A DNA stretch of 64,000 nt from Lepiota brunneoincarnata (taxonomy: Eukaryota > Basidiomycota > Agaricomycetes > Agaricales > Agaricaceae). The notes under the pieces are model-generated. The model saw only the letters and a program-made list of their open reading frames with translations. It ran no database searches and was not told the DNA's origin. A program made the translations under genes and the position numbers. The DNA lies in assembly GCA_023014365.1 (NCBI GenBank), contig JAEBUN010000003.1, positions 2,542,001 through 2,606,000 on the forward strand, in the 5' to 3' direction. Shown piece after piece: positions 23,627 through 33,585 of the stretch (the stretch's first letter is position 1; each line of letters begins with the position of its first letter).

Positions 23627-24041
23627 GGATATGTCTGATGAGGACATCAGACCTTACGAAAGGGATAATGTTATGAACAGTCCAGACCGGGAGGAACAAG
23701 AACTATTGTTCGACTTTACAAGATGGGTACAGGAGACTACAGACCAATTACGGGCACAAGAATACGAAGACGAGGAAGGGGAATATTACACCGCCATGCA
23801 GGACCTGGCGAGAGAAGCAGGAATGGAGATAACCTTGGAGGATATATTGGAATACCCCGAGGACAAGGAAGATAACCATGGATCAACCGACCCAACCTCC
23901 GATACGGATGGAAGCACTGAGAGAATGGAGAGCGAGAACGGAGAGGACTCCATGGAGATACAATCAGGAGAAGAAGATTATGAGTCAGAGGAAAGCGATG
24001 GAACATCGCACAGCAGTAACGAGAGTACTGACTCATTGTAA
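22911..24041 (+). CDS. Chromovirus 1 ORF3b, overlapping frame that runs into the 3' LTR (376 codons)
   Basis: Open in the +1 frame relative to ORF3a over about 700 bases and then into the LTR, where it ends in the acidic LTR ORF. The N-terminal part is hydrophobic/Pro-rich, the middle holds REPIVIDLTQDPPSP, and the tail is acidic. VIDLT resembles SUMO-interacting motif cores, but that is only a pattern match. Chromovirus 2 also has a long open frame at +1 to its zinc-knuckle frame. Low stop density in Pro-rich DNA may explain part of this, so coding status is unproven. Confidence 0.4.
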   Translation: MEAEVRTALSYLSGPPPNLPTLPWWIRVTNHQVLYKLYLLLMTPPSGLPPLTYPPPELAAIAAVNSAISKQDARATNVDIVERLPQAITRSTARETLTSINPQVWYLACIAAHEEYQAELDPSHAKPQTTIFDTLLQAPSSTLLQPDPSAPEFKMPPSSFRPPTPPPHLLAEATDFLNQSFGAPATIHSREPIVIDLTQDPPSPDHQATEATPQNPTHTSTGTPSPNQTLQESLSDHTEDMSDEDIRPYERDNVMNSPDREEQELLFDFTRWVQETTDQLRAQEYEDEEGEYYTAMQDLAREAGMEITLEDILEYPEDKEDNHGSTDPTSDTDGSTERMESENGEDSMEIQSGEEDYESEESDGTSHSSNESTDSL

Positions 24042-24366
24042 TATAAATAACACTAGGATGCCATCACCCAGGATGTGCATCATGGTCAGGACTGCGCACG
24101 ACCAGTAGAACAGCCAAGTAACCTATAACGAGTATATAGCACCTCATAGGTATATAAGGTCTGTACAAGTAGAGATTAAAGCCTCAAGCTTTAATCTTGT
24201 TAACAGCGGTCGTTTACCTCTCTGCCTTAACTTGGCGTCTTCCCTCATTATCTCATTGAGCACGATCCACTAAGCTCTATAAGGCCAACCGTCTTGGACA
24301 CCTTGTAGAGTGATTGAAGGCCGTCTCCAGTTATCCTCGGATACAGAAGGAGCACGGATCATAACA
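23669..24366 (+). repeat. Chromovirus 1 3' LTR
   Basis: 698 bp and colinear with the 5' LTR. Four C/T or G/A differences lie between LTR positions about 540 and 640. Preceded by the purine stretch GAAAGGGATAA, a likely polypurine tract. Confidence 0.92.
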
Positions 24367-24424
24367 GCTACTCTGGTGGTCGGCATTCTGTCAGTTTGCC
24401 GGAATCACCAATTCCAACATCCTG

Positions 24425-25415
24425 AGTACCCTAGATAATGGTATGCCTTGCCCAAATTGTTCCAAATGGCCCTGGTCTGATTTATTGTTTCCTCCATCGC
24501 TGCTTATCATTGCTCATAGATTATTCAGCAAAGAATTCTAATGGTGGCTTTCGGCATAGTTTTGGTGAAGTTTATAGGTATGAAGATGGACTTCATAGTC
24601 ATTCATGTAGCGAGGAGGGCTCTAAATGTTCCAGTACACACATCTCTAAAGAATCTCTCGATGTCACCACAATGATACACCACCACAAGGTTTGCAGGAA
24701 GAATGTCAAAGGTTTGCGCCAATTTTAAATTGGCCTGGTTGTTGATGCTCTGCTTCCCCCCATGGCCCTGGCTTTTCTTTTGGAGTTCCTGTAGAATAAC
24801 TAAGTCTAACATAGGCATAAGTATCATAGCAGGAAAAACATGAGAAGACTTGACTCACCTCAGTAGCTCGTAATGCGAGTACTGAGGTGTCTAATGGCAG
24901 GCTGGTAGGTATATACACTACTGACAAATATCCATAAATGGGCAGAAACATGCCCAGTATTGACAAACAATGTACAAACAAAAGAATCCCTAAACGGGAT
25001 ATGTCACGGAAAGCTCAACATGAGCTTGCTAGCTCAACAGTTCCTCCCCCTTGTTATCAGCTACCAACTTTTTTGCCCCAGCCCTGCAGTCCCACTCATA
25101 CTTCTGATGGTTCAAAACTTTGAAGGGGTGGGCAATGCCTGTGTACCATAATGTAATCAGTGAAAATGCTATAGGAGTGATTATGCAGCCATATGAACCA
25201 TATTTGAGTGTATGTGATCCTATTGTCAGTGTCCAGTTATACACACCTGAGACCTGCCAGAATTGGTCCTATGGACAGGAGGTACACAAGAATAGTTATA
25301 AGAATCAGTTCTGTTTGTACACTTGGTACCCATCACATGTTTTAGAACCGAGTCTGTCACAATAAAAGGATCTGTTGTAATGATCGAAATAGGATTGGTT
25401 TATTGTCTCCATGCC
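24425..25415. other. No gene recognised
   Basis: Lies between the TRIM-like element and chromovirus 2. Short ORFs on both strands (for example 24438-24728 plus and 24706-24981 minus) show no family motif. A minus-strand segment near 24,600-24,720 (LVVVYHCGDIERFFRDVC) may be a decayed protein fragment of unknown kind. Confidence 0.4.
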
Positions 25416-25420
25416 TATAA

Positions 25421-25804
25421 TGTTACCTGGGTTAGGGGTTTGCTCTTGAGTAGCACAGTGTTCGAGGCAAGATGTCTATACAGACTTGGTCTTGTCCTAC
25501 TAGGCATGACTTGGAGATGACGGAGCACTATAGTCCAGCTGGTTTAGAGGCAAAGAGGTATAGGAGGCAAGAACTGTATAACACTAAGATAAGGATACAT
25601 AGGGATGTACTGTATCCTTATATACTTCTATGTGTGGCTGTGCTCCTACTATAATAGACCAGACCTGGGTAACTATGAGTCAGAGATAAGGAAAATGAGT
25701 CATAACTAAGAATAGTCCTTCTGATGTACACTACTGATTGTTTTATAGTGACATGGGAGTTTATACTAAATATAACTGTCCTTCTGATGGGATTTCTGAT
25801 AACA
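25421..25804 (-). repeat. Chromovirus 2 3' LTR (384 bp)
   Basis: Direct repeat of 41698-42082 with TG/CA ends. The most distinct part (25470-25700) is almost identical in both copies. Confidence 0.88.
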
Positions 25805-25842
25805 TTAGGTCCATTCCTAGAGTTGTTTTCCATTACAACTTG

Positions 25843-27532
25843 TTAGTTTCCTTCTTCTGGGTATTCAGCTAAGTAGTTGGGCTCATAGTAGTCAACTTGA
25901 GGATGATTGGTAGAATCTGGATGTGGGGGAATGACAGGAGAAAAGGTGGGAGTGGGGGTTCTGTGTAAGTCAAGCATCGTGGCTGTTCCTGGGGATGGGG
26001 GTTGTTCTGGGTAAAAGATGTCATACAGGAGTTGTCTGAAGTGGGGGCTTTCTATTCTTTCTTCTGCTAGGGTATTCTGGGTTTCTTCAGAAGGCACCAC
26101 ATGGTTCTCCTGTGATATTGGACTTGGTGATCTCATCATAGCATTCCTCATAGTAATCCTCATTGGTGAAGTCGATGTATCTATTGTGAGTTGTGGGGGT
26201 TGTTGAGGGATGGGTTGTCGAATTTCTGGAGTAGGGGGTGTGTTGGGTCTTCCGAGCCAGACATTCAGTCCATTTATGGCAAGGTTGGAAAACCACACAG
26301 TGGGGGCATCGATACTTGATGCAATCATAGGAGTAATGCCCTGGGGCATATTGCTTGCATCCAAGGCAAGCAAATTGTGGGCAGTCCATGGCCCAGTGTC
26401 CCATGTGTCTACATTGGATGCAGACTGATCTATCAGTGGTTCGGGGGTCGGTTCATGTGTGAATGGGATTGGGGGAGTTCTGAATTGGGATGTAGCTATT
26501 GGCGACAGTGTGGGTGGTGTTTCTGTTATGATCCGTGCTCCTTCTGTATCCGAGGATAACTGGAGACGGCCTTCAATCACTCTACAAGGTGTCCGAGACG
26601 GTTGGCCTTATAGAGCTTAGTGGATCGCGCTCAATGAGATAACGAGGGAAGACGCCAAGTTAAGGCAGAGAGGTAAACGACCGCTGTTAACAAGATTAAA
26701 GCTTGAGGCTTTAATCTCTACTTGTACAGGCCTTATATACCTATGAGGTGCTATATACTCGTTATAGGTTACTTGGCTGTTCTACTGGTCGTGCGCAGTC
26801 CTGACCATGATGCACATCCTGGCTGATGGCATCCTAGCGTTATTTATATTACAATGAGTCAGTACTCTTGCTACTGCTGTGCGATGTTCCATCGCTTTCC
26901 TCTGACTCATAATCTTCTTCTCCCAATTGCATCTCCATGGAGTCCTCTCCGTTCTCGCTCTCCATTCTCTCGGTGCTTCCATCCGTATCGGAGGTTGGGT
27001 CGGTTGATCCATGGTTATCTCCCTCGTCCTCGGGGTATTCCAATATATCCTCCAAGGTTATCTCCATTCCTGCTTCTCTCGCCAGGTCCTGCATGGCGGT
27101 GTAATATTCTCCTTCCTCGTCTTCGTATTCTTGTGCCCGTAGTTGGTCTGTAGTCTCCTGTACCCATCTTGTAAAGTCGAACAATAGTTCTTGTTCCTCC
27201 CGGTCTGGACTGTTCATAACAGTTTCTGGTGGGGGTGATATGTCTGAAAGGGTTTCTGAGATTGGTGGGCTTCTTTTCCTTACTGGGAGTGGTGGTGGTG
27301 ATAGCGGTAGGGGTTGTTGTGGCAATGGGGGTGATGGTTGTGGTGGGGGGCTGCGAGGTATGTACCTCATTTCATTTGGGTAAGTTCTTTGACACCTCGG
27401 ACATGAGGCTTGATCTTGAGCAGAGAAGTTGCTCAAGTGATTCTGCCCAGGCCCATTGCATGTCGTATGCAGCAGCGAGAGCCTTAGTCTGTTGTATGTG
27501 GTGGGTGTAGTTGGACCAGAGTTGTCAGTCAT
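25843..27532 (-). pseudogene. Chromovirus 2 ORF3 region, interrupted by a solo LTR
   Basis: Minus-strand frame 27532 to 27227 ends at ISPPPE and continues after the solo LTR (26524-27221) as ETPPTLSPIATSQF to the stop at 25843. LTR plus duplication is 703 bases and its removal keeps frame, so the ORF was open at insertion. A second frame, +1 offset, holds the zinc-knuckle array (26430-26087): CIQCRHMGHWAMDC, CLGCKQYAPGHYSYDC and CPHCVVFQPCHKWTEC, ending SNITGEPCGAF. That is the counterpart of ORF3a in chromovirus 1. Further upstream, across chromovirus 3, the frame continues at 35775-35470 in Pro-rich sequence. TGA at 27563-27565 breaks the link (PL-stop-INW). Confidence 0.65.
26524..27221 (-). 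repeat. Solo LTR of the chromovirus 1 family
   Basis: 698 bp, the same length as the chromovirus 1 LTRs, in reverse orientation, flanked by GTTTC on both sides (26519-26523 and 27222-27226). No internal region remains, so it arose by LTR-LTR recombination after insertion into ORF3 of chromovirus 2. The LTR ORF is still open, with several residue changes (for example ITLEDILEYPEDEGD). Confidence 0.92.
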
Positions 27533-27592
27533 ATTCTGAAATTGGAGAGTGTTCCAATTTATTCATAATGGTTCGGCTGGTGGCAGCCTTGC

Positions 27593-28253
27593 TGTCATAT
27601 CCACACCAAACCTAGAGCTTAACCATTAGGCTTCGGCTTCTCGACTCCACGTGTGCTCCACACGACAACCCTATGCCCTCCGACTCGGCCCCGACTGGCT
27701 CCGACCGCAACCCTTCGCCCCGATCACGCGACCTACCTCTACACGTGCCACGATCACCTGACCCTCGGTGCTCCCATTGTCCAGTTCTCCATTCTCCGTC
27801 CGTAATCAGAATACGTTACCAGTCTCCATACCCGTACCGGTCTCCATTCCATTCGAAATTATTCGTAATCCGCTTGTAACCATATGGGTCTCCGCTTCGC
27901 TCCGCACGTAGTCAGTACGAGTCATAATTCGTCGAGCTAGTAGTATATATACCGTAGGCACTTGGCTTGTACTCCTCAGTCTGATAATCGAATCGAGCAG
28001 CGGACCAGTCCCCTGTTCCCTATCCTCCTCTCTCTCTGCCTCGCTCCGCTTCGGCCCCGACTTCCTGAAATACGGACTCGGACAGTAGGAGGGCACAGCA
28101 CATAAGCTGAGGCCGCAAGTCCACTCTCCGCCCGAAGTACTCCGCCTCGGTCCCGCCGTCTACGTACTGACGTCGTCCCGTCCCCCGGTTACCTTATACC
28201 AAGGATACCACCCCGACCCTCCGCTTCGGCTCCGACCCACACCGGCTCTAACA
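27593..28253 (+). repeat. Chromovirus 3 5' LTR (661 bp)
   Basis: TG/CA ends and the same length as the 3' copy. A TATATATACC box lies near 27,946-27,955. CpG-rich (many CCGAC and CTCCG steps). Confidence 0.92.
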
Positions 28254-28306
28254 GTATTATCAGACTGAAACTCCTCCTGTCCATTACACTCTAATCCTTT
28301 CTAACC

Positions 28307-29713
28307 ATGGTCTCTCGAACAGTCACCCGTCCCCGCACTCGGGTAACTCCAGCCACTCGCCGTAGCAAACGCATCATTCGACAATCTCCTTCCGAGGAAT
28401 TACAACCCGACCCCCCGAGGGTTTCTCCCCCTCGCCAACAATCCATCGTGCCCTCAACTCCAGACCGGTTCAGTGAAGATATTCAACCTTCACTATTCCA
28501 GACTCCCGACGGCCCCGACGGTGGCCCCAACCCAAATCCCGATCCCAGCGACCCTGGTGATCCCGACGACTACCCTGACAATGGGGACGGACCCCCGGAC
28601 GACGACGAACCGTCAGACAACAACGACAACAATAACAACATTCCGCCTGGCAACACCCAAAATGACCATGACCAACTCCTGCTCCAAGTTTTCCAACGAA
28701 TAGCCGATCAAATGGACGGCCGTGGGAACTCTCAACCCCCACAGCCTCCCTGAACCCCCCGTACCAAGGCTCGCGAACCTGACATCTTTACAGGTTCCGA
28801 CCCCACCAAACTCAAACCTTTCCTCTTCCAATGTCGACTCTACTTCCGTACTAACCCGGCCCAGTTCGCTATCCCCGCCACCAAGGTCAACTTCGCGTTG
28901 ACGTACCTTACCGGCGTGGCCCAGCAACACTTCGAAATCGGCCTCGACGAGGCTGACAACCACGGAATAATGCACGATTGGATCGAGGACTGGGATCAGT
29001 TCACCCTGGAACTGCAGACCAATTTCGGTCCCGCGGATCCGACCGGAGAAGCTGCTGAGCAGCTTGACTCCCTCCGAATGCGCTATGACGAAAAGATCGC
29101 CGTCTACAACGTCGACTTTCTCTGTCTGGCCGGCCAACTCCGCTGGGGTGATGAGGTATTCTGTCACCGCTACTACAAAGGCCTCCCCGACCGCATCCAG
29201 GACATTCTGTCCAATCGGCCCGACGGCAAGCCCGACACCTTCATCGAAATGTGAGCAGCAGCGATGAAGATCGATGCTCGCTACTGGGAACGCCAACGCG
29301 AGAAGGCCCACGCCAAAGCCGCTTCGGACCCGACCGCCTCTAGGAAACCTGGAGGCAACCCATCCCCTTCCACCGCGACAAACCATCAACCTGCCGCCAA
29401 GCCTGCCAACAGTAACAACAAAGGCAGCACCCCCAGTAATAACATCTTCAAGGGCAATCCGCCCAACCCGTCCGCCGGTCAGAAATCGGCCCCGCCAAAG
29501 TCCGACCTTACTAGTAAACTTGGTAAGGACGGTAAATTAACCCCCGAGGAACGTCAACGATGTTTCGACAATAACCTCTGCCTTGTCTGCGCAGATCCCA
29601 ATCACAGGGCTGCCAACTGCGACAAGAAGAAATTCCCTGACGCCAAGGCTAAAGGCCGACAGGCTCAGATTTCCGAGACAGACACGCCGGCTCTCCCGAG
29701 CTCGGAAAAATAG
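28307..29713 (+). pseudogene. Chromovirus 3 Gag, two in-frame TGA
   Basis: One frame from ATG 28307 to TAG 29711-29713, broken by TGA at 28751-28753 (QPP-stop-TPRTKARE) and 29252-29254 (FIEM-stop-AAAMK). Both are explained by CGA to TGA. The N-terminal part is disordered (Arg-rich, then Pro/Asp/Asn-rich). The capsid region is FTGSDPTKLKPFLFQCRLYF to YKGLPDRIQDIL. A basic linker leads to the zinc knuckle CLVCADPNHRAANC (about 29,578-29,620). The end GAA AAA TAG with an A5 run lies where the -1 pol frame overlaps. Confidence 0.88.
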
Positions 29714-29850
29714 TCGGCGGTCCTCAGGCCTCTGCACAGACTGAGGATTGCATTGAACTCTGCTGTGCTCCAGAGAGTTTCCGTCTCAATGCGTCCGCTC
29801 TTTCCGATCCAAACTCTCTTCATATTACATTAACTTCTCCTTTAGTTACT

Positions 29851-32800
29851 TTGTTACCCTCTGTTTCCGCTCCTGTACTCTCCACTTCGGACCCGCTTTC
29901 TACAACGGACAATGTAGTTAGTTCTGACTTTTCTTCTTCTTTTTCTCCTTTCAAAGCTCTTGTTGATAGTGGTTCTACTCACTGTTTTGTGGACTCTTCT
30001 TTCGTTCGTTCTCATAGTATTCCAACCTCGTCCATCCCGGCTATTGAACTTCGGTTATTTGATGGGACCTCAAACGCCTACATTACGGAGCTTGCGCAAC
30101 TGCCTGTATCCTTCCCCTCCGGTGAATCTATCATTTTGGACACTTATGTCACCCAGCTCGACTCTTCCTGTTCTGTGGTCTTAGGACACAACTGGCTCAC
30201 CCGCTACAATCCGTTGATTGACTGGGCTTTGGGCAGTATTACTTTCCGGCCATCCCTACTCGAGAATCCTGCTTCCGTCTCTACCTGCGTCGCACCCGCA
30301 TCGGCTCCGCCTATGGCTGCCCCTGACTCTCCTGACCTAGGTTCACCACCCCTGTCCGGGACCTCGTCCCAATCTGTCCCCCTTGCAAAACCGCACATCT
30401 CCTTGATAAACGCTCCTGCCTTTATCCGCGCTGCCAAGCTCCCTGGCTCCCAACAATTCCGAATCAATCTTTCCACCGCCTCCGCATCGGCCGCGTCCTC
30501 TTCTGTCTCCGAGGAACCGCCTGACCTCTCGTCCATCCCCGAGGAATACCACGAGTTCGCTGACGTTTTCAGTAAATCGCGTGCTGACACACTTGCTCCA
30601 CACCGCCCTTACGACCTCCAGATTAACCTAGAGGATGGCGGTCAGCCTCCGGTCGGTACCATTTACTCCCTTTCACAATCGGAGCTTGGAGCTCTACGTG
30701 ATTTTATTGACGAACATTTATCTATTGGTTTCATCCGCCCCTCCACTTCCCCTCATGGAGCCCCGGTCCTCTTCGTCAAGAAAAAGGACGGCTCCCTCCG
30801 CCTATGCGTTGATTTTAGAGGTCTCAACCGTATTACCAAGAAGGACCGCTATCCCCTTCCGCTCATCTCCGACCTCTTAGACTCCCCTCGCAAAGCTCGC
30901 GTATATACCAAGATCGACCTCCGCCACGCCTACCATCTTGTCCGCGTTGCTGACGGCGACGAATGGAAGACCGCCTTTCGGACCCGCTACGGCTCCTTCG
31001 AATGGATGGTCATGCCTTTCGGCCTCACCAATGCCCCCGCCACCTTCCAGCGGTTCATGAATGATATATTCAAGGACATGCTCGACGTCTGCGTTACTAT
31101 CTACCTTGACGACATTCTGATATACTCCGACAACCATAGTATCCATCGTGACCAAGTCAAGGAGGTCCTCAAGCGGCTCCGCCAACACGGTCTATACGCC
31201 CGCCCTGACAAATGCCAGTTCCACTCTGACACAGTGGAATATCTCGGCTACATTCTCTCCCCCGACAGCCTCCGAATGGACCAATCTAAGGTCAAGACCA
31301 TCCAGGAGTGGCCTGAGCCTAAGAAAGTCAAGGACATCCAGTCCTTCTTAGGCTTTGCCAATTTCTACCGTCGCTTCATTCACGGATACTCCGACATCGT
31401 CGTTCCGCTCACTCGCCTCACCCGCAAAGACGTGAAGTGGAATTTTACTGATGATTGTCGCGAGGCCTTTAACTCCCTGAAGGAAGCATTTATCTCCGCC
31501 CCCGTCCTCACTCCTTGGGTCCCCGACGCTCAGATCATTGTCGAGACCGACGCCTCCGACTACGCCCTTGCGGCAATCCTCTCTATCGTCACCGACGATG
31601 GGGAGGTCCATCCCGTTGCATTCCATTCCCGCACCTTTAACACGGCCGAACTCAACTATGACACTCACGACAAGGAACTCCTGGCAATATTCGAAGCCTT
31701 TCGCATCTGGCGGCACTATCTCGAAGGTGCCCCCCTTGCTATTGATGTGGTCACTGACCACAAGAACCTCGAATACTTCTGCACCACCAAGATCCTGACT
31801 TGCCGCCAAGCTCGTTGGTCCGAGTTCCTATCCCAATTCCACCTCGTCATCCGTTTCCGACCCGGCCGCCTCGGCACCAAGCCTGACGCCCTAACTAGAC
31901 GATGGGACGTCTACCCTGAAGGGGGGAATAGCGACTATGCATCAGTCAACCCGCACAACTTCCGGCCTGTGTTCACTCACGAACAGCTCGCGGCCTCCGT
32001 CCGTGCCACCACTCTTTACGCCCCTTCCCTTCGCGCAGCTGTAGTCATGGACCTCGATCAGCTACACCGCGATATTCTCGCCGCCCTACCAGCGGATCCG
32101 ACCGCTTCCGCCCATCTTGCCAGCCCAGAAGGCCGTTGGTCAGTTAATGATAAAGGTTTCCTCCTCTTAGACGACAGAATCTACGTCCCTGACGCCGACA
32201 ATCTCCGACTTCGGGTCCTCCAGTACAAGCATGATCACGTCCTAGCCGGCCACTTCGGTCAGAATAAAACGCTGGAACTCATCCGGCGCGAATACACCTG
32301 GCCTAGCGTCCGCACCTTCGTCAAGGATTTCTGTAAGTCTTGCGTCACCTGTATGAGGTCTAAACCCCAGCGCCATCGCCCCTACGGTCTCCTTAAGCAA
32401 CTCCCCATCCCCGAACGCCCTTGGAATTCAATCTCCATGGACTTCATCGAAAAACTTCCCGCCTCCTCCGGCTACGACGCCATCCTGGTAATCGTTGACA
32501 GACTCACCAAACAATCCCTCTTCATTCCAACTTATGATACCGTCACTTCCTCCGACCTCGCCCGCCTATTCGTCCTCCACGTCTTCTCTAAGCATGGCGT
32601 GCCCGAACATGTTACCTCCGACCGCGGCTCCGAATTCGTCTCCCACTTCTTCCGCTCATTGGGACAAGCCCTTGACATGAAGCTACATTTCACCTCGGGC
32701 TACCATCCAGAAGGCGACGGACAAACGGAACGCACCAACCAGACCCTCGAACAATACCTTCAGGTCTATTGTAACTACCAACAGGACAATTGGTCCGAAT

Positions 32801-33516
32801 TACTACCCCTAGCTGAGTTTGCTTACAACAACGCTCCTAGTGCCACCACCGGTATCTCCCCATTCTTCGCTAATAAAGGATACCATCCGAACATCACAGT
32901 TCATCCTGAACGCGATCTTGCCTCCGCCCGGGCCCGCCATTTTGCTGTTGATCTCGATGACCTACATACCACCCTGAAGTCCGAAATAGCGCTAGCCCAG
33001 CAACGTTATCAGACCTCCGCCGACGCCCGCCGACTCCCCGCCCCGGACTTCAAGGTTGGACAAAAGGTATTCGTGAAAGCCCAATTCTTCCACACCACCC
33101 GTCCCTCCAAAAAACTCTCCGAAAAGTACCTTGGGCCTTATGAGATCATTGCACAAGCAGGTACTCACTCCCTTACACTCCGACTTCCCGACTCCATGCG
33201 TGGAGTACACCCAGTCTTCCATGTTTCCATGCTCGAACCAGCCACACCTAACACCATACCCGCCCGATCGGATCCGCCGCCCACGCCGGTTTCCATTGAC
33301 AGTGAACCAGAATACGAGATTGCCCGCATCGTCGACTCTAAGATCGATCGGCGCCACGCGTGCAAGCTCCTCTATAAAGTCATCTGGTTAGGTTACGAAG
33401 ACACTGAAGAAGAGTCCTCGTGGTTGCCAGCCACCGAGCTTGAACATGCTATAGATCTCGTAGAGGCTTTTCATTCCTCTTACCCTGCAAAGCCTGGTCC
33501 TCTTCACTCACTTTGA
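29851..33516 (+). CDS. Chromovirus 3 Pol, intact frame
   Basis: The frame is -1 to Gag and open upstream to the Gag end; no ATG is needed, and the listed start is only a near-cognate codon. Domains in order: protease LVDSGSTHCFVD (about 29,960); RT with KIDLRHAYHLV and VTIYLDDILIYS (about 31,100); RNase H with VETDASDYA; integrase zinc motif (GHFGQNKTLELI to CVTCMRS); core with MDFIEKLP, TSDRGSEFVSHF and EGDGQTERTNQTLE; GPYEIIAQAGTHSLTLRL; and a chromodomain-like end (YEIARIVDSKI to VIWLGYEDTEEESSWLP). Catalytic residues of RT, RNase H and integrase all look present. Pol could be functional, but the Gag stops would block its synthesis unless read through. Confidence 0.93.
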   Translation: MLPSVSAPVLSTSDPLSTTDNVVSSDFSSSFSPFKALVDSGSTHCFVDSSFVRSHSIPTSSIPAIELRLFDGTSNAYITELAQLPVSFPSGESIILDTYVTQLDSSCSVVLGHNWLTRYNPLIDWALGSITFRPSLLENPASVSTCVAPASAPPMAAPDSPDLGSPPLSGTSSQSVPLAKPHISLINAPAFIRAAKLPGSQQFRINLSTASASAASSSVSEEPPDLSSIPEEYHEFADVFSKSRADTLAPHRPYDLQINLEDGGQPPVGTIYSLSQSELGALRDFIDEHLSIGFIRPSTSPHGAPVLFVKKKDGSLRLCVDFRGLNRITKKDRYPLPLISDLLDSPRKARVYTKIDLRHAYHLVRVADGDEWKTAFRTRYGSFEWMVMPFGLTNAPATFQRFMNDIFKDMLDVCVTIYLDDILIYSDNHSIHRDQVKEVLKRLRQHGLYARPDKCQFHSDTVEYLGYILSPDSLRMDQSKVKTIQEWPEPKKVKDIQSFLGFANFYRRFIHGYSDIVVPLTRLTRKDVKWNFTDDCREAFNSLKEAFISAPVLTPWVPDAQIIVETDASDYALAAILSIVTDDGEVHPVAFHSRTFNTAELNYDTHDKELLAIFEAFRIWRHYLEGAPLAIDVVTDHKNLEYFCTTKILTCRQARWSEFLSQFHLVIRFRPGRLGTKPDALTRRWDVYPEGGNSDYASVNPHNFRPVFTHEQLAASVRATTLYAPSLRAAVVMDLDQLHRDILAALPADPTASAHLASPEGRWSVNDKGFLLLDDRIYVPDADNLRLRVLQYKHDHVLAGHFGQNKTLELIRREYTWPSVRTFVKDFCKSCVTCMRSKPQRHRPYGLLKQLPIPERPWNSISMDFIEKLPASSGYDAILVIVDRLTKQSLFIPTYDTVTSSDLARLFVLHVFSKHGVPEHVTSDRGSEFVSHFFRSLGQALDMKLHFTSGYHPEGDGQTERTNQTLEQYLQVYCNYQQDNWSELLPLAEFAYNNAPSATTGISPFFANKGYHPNITVHPERDLASARARHFAVDLDDLHTTLKSEIALAQQRYQTSADARRLPAPDFKVGQKVFVKAQFFHTTRPSKKLSEKYLGPYEIIAQAGTHSLTLRLPDSMRGVHPVFHVSMLEPATPNTIPARSDPPPTPVSIDSEPEYEIARIVDSKIDRRHACKLLYKVIWLGYEDTEEESSWLPATELEHAIDLVEAFHSSYPAKPGPLHSL

Positions 33517-33585
33517 GTTACTGACCACACATCACACCAAGAAACAACCATGTATTAAACAAACCCAAAAAACAACCCCATACAA

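Larger units (their letters stand above)
16125..24366 (+). mobile_element. Chromovirus 1 (Ty3/gypsy LTR retrotransposon), 8.24 kb
   Basis: Two 698-bp LTRs (16125-16822 and 23669-24366) begin TGTTATGAAC and end GATCATAACA. The flanking GCTAC on both sides is the target duplication. Order inside: gag with zinc knuckle, -1 frame protease-RT-RNaseH-integrase-chromodomain, then two overlapping extra ORFs, the second running into the 3' LTR. By eye the LTRs differ at four positions, all CpG transitions, so the insertion is recent. It is inactive: TGA stops in gag and pol and Asp-to-Asn changes in RT and RNase H. It sits inside the right LTR of the TRIM-like element. Confidence 0.93.
14847..24419 (+). 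mobile_element. TRIM-like non-autonomous LTR element, split by chromovirus 1
   Basis: Two 205-bp direct repeats begin TGTTGAAATC and end ATTCCAACA: 14847-15051, and 15968-16124 continued at 24372-24419. The outer flanks are TCCTG on both sides (14842-14846 and 24420-24424), a 5-bp target-site duplication. Without chromovirus 1 the element is 1,326 bp, with about 916 bp of internal DNA that has no retroviral motif. That is the size and layout of a terminal-repeat retrotransposon in miniature. Strand is arbitrary. The internal part is rich in CAG/CAA-type triplets and ends in a purine-rich stretch (about 15,930-15,955) that could serve as polypurine tract. Confidence 0.82.

Noticed and set aside
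28613..29389. 258-codon minus-strand ORF opposite chromovirus 3 gag
   Set aside because: Complement of gag coding sequence with no motif.
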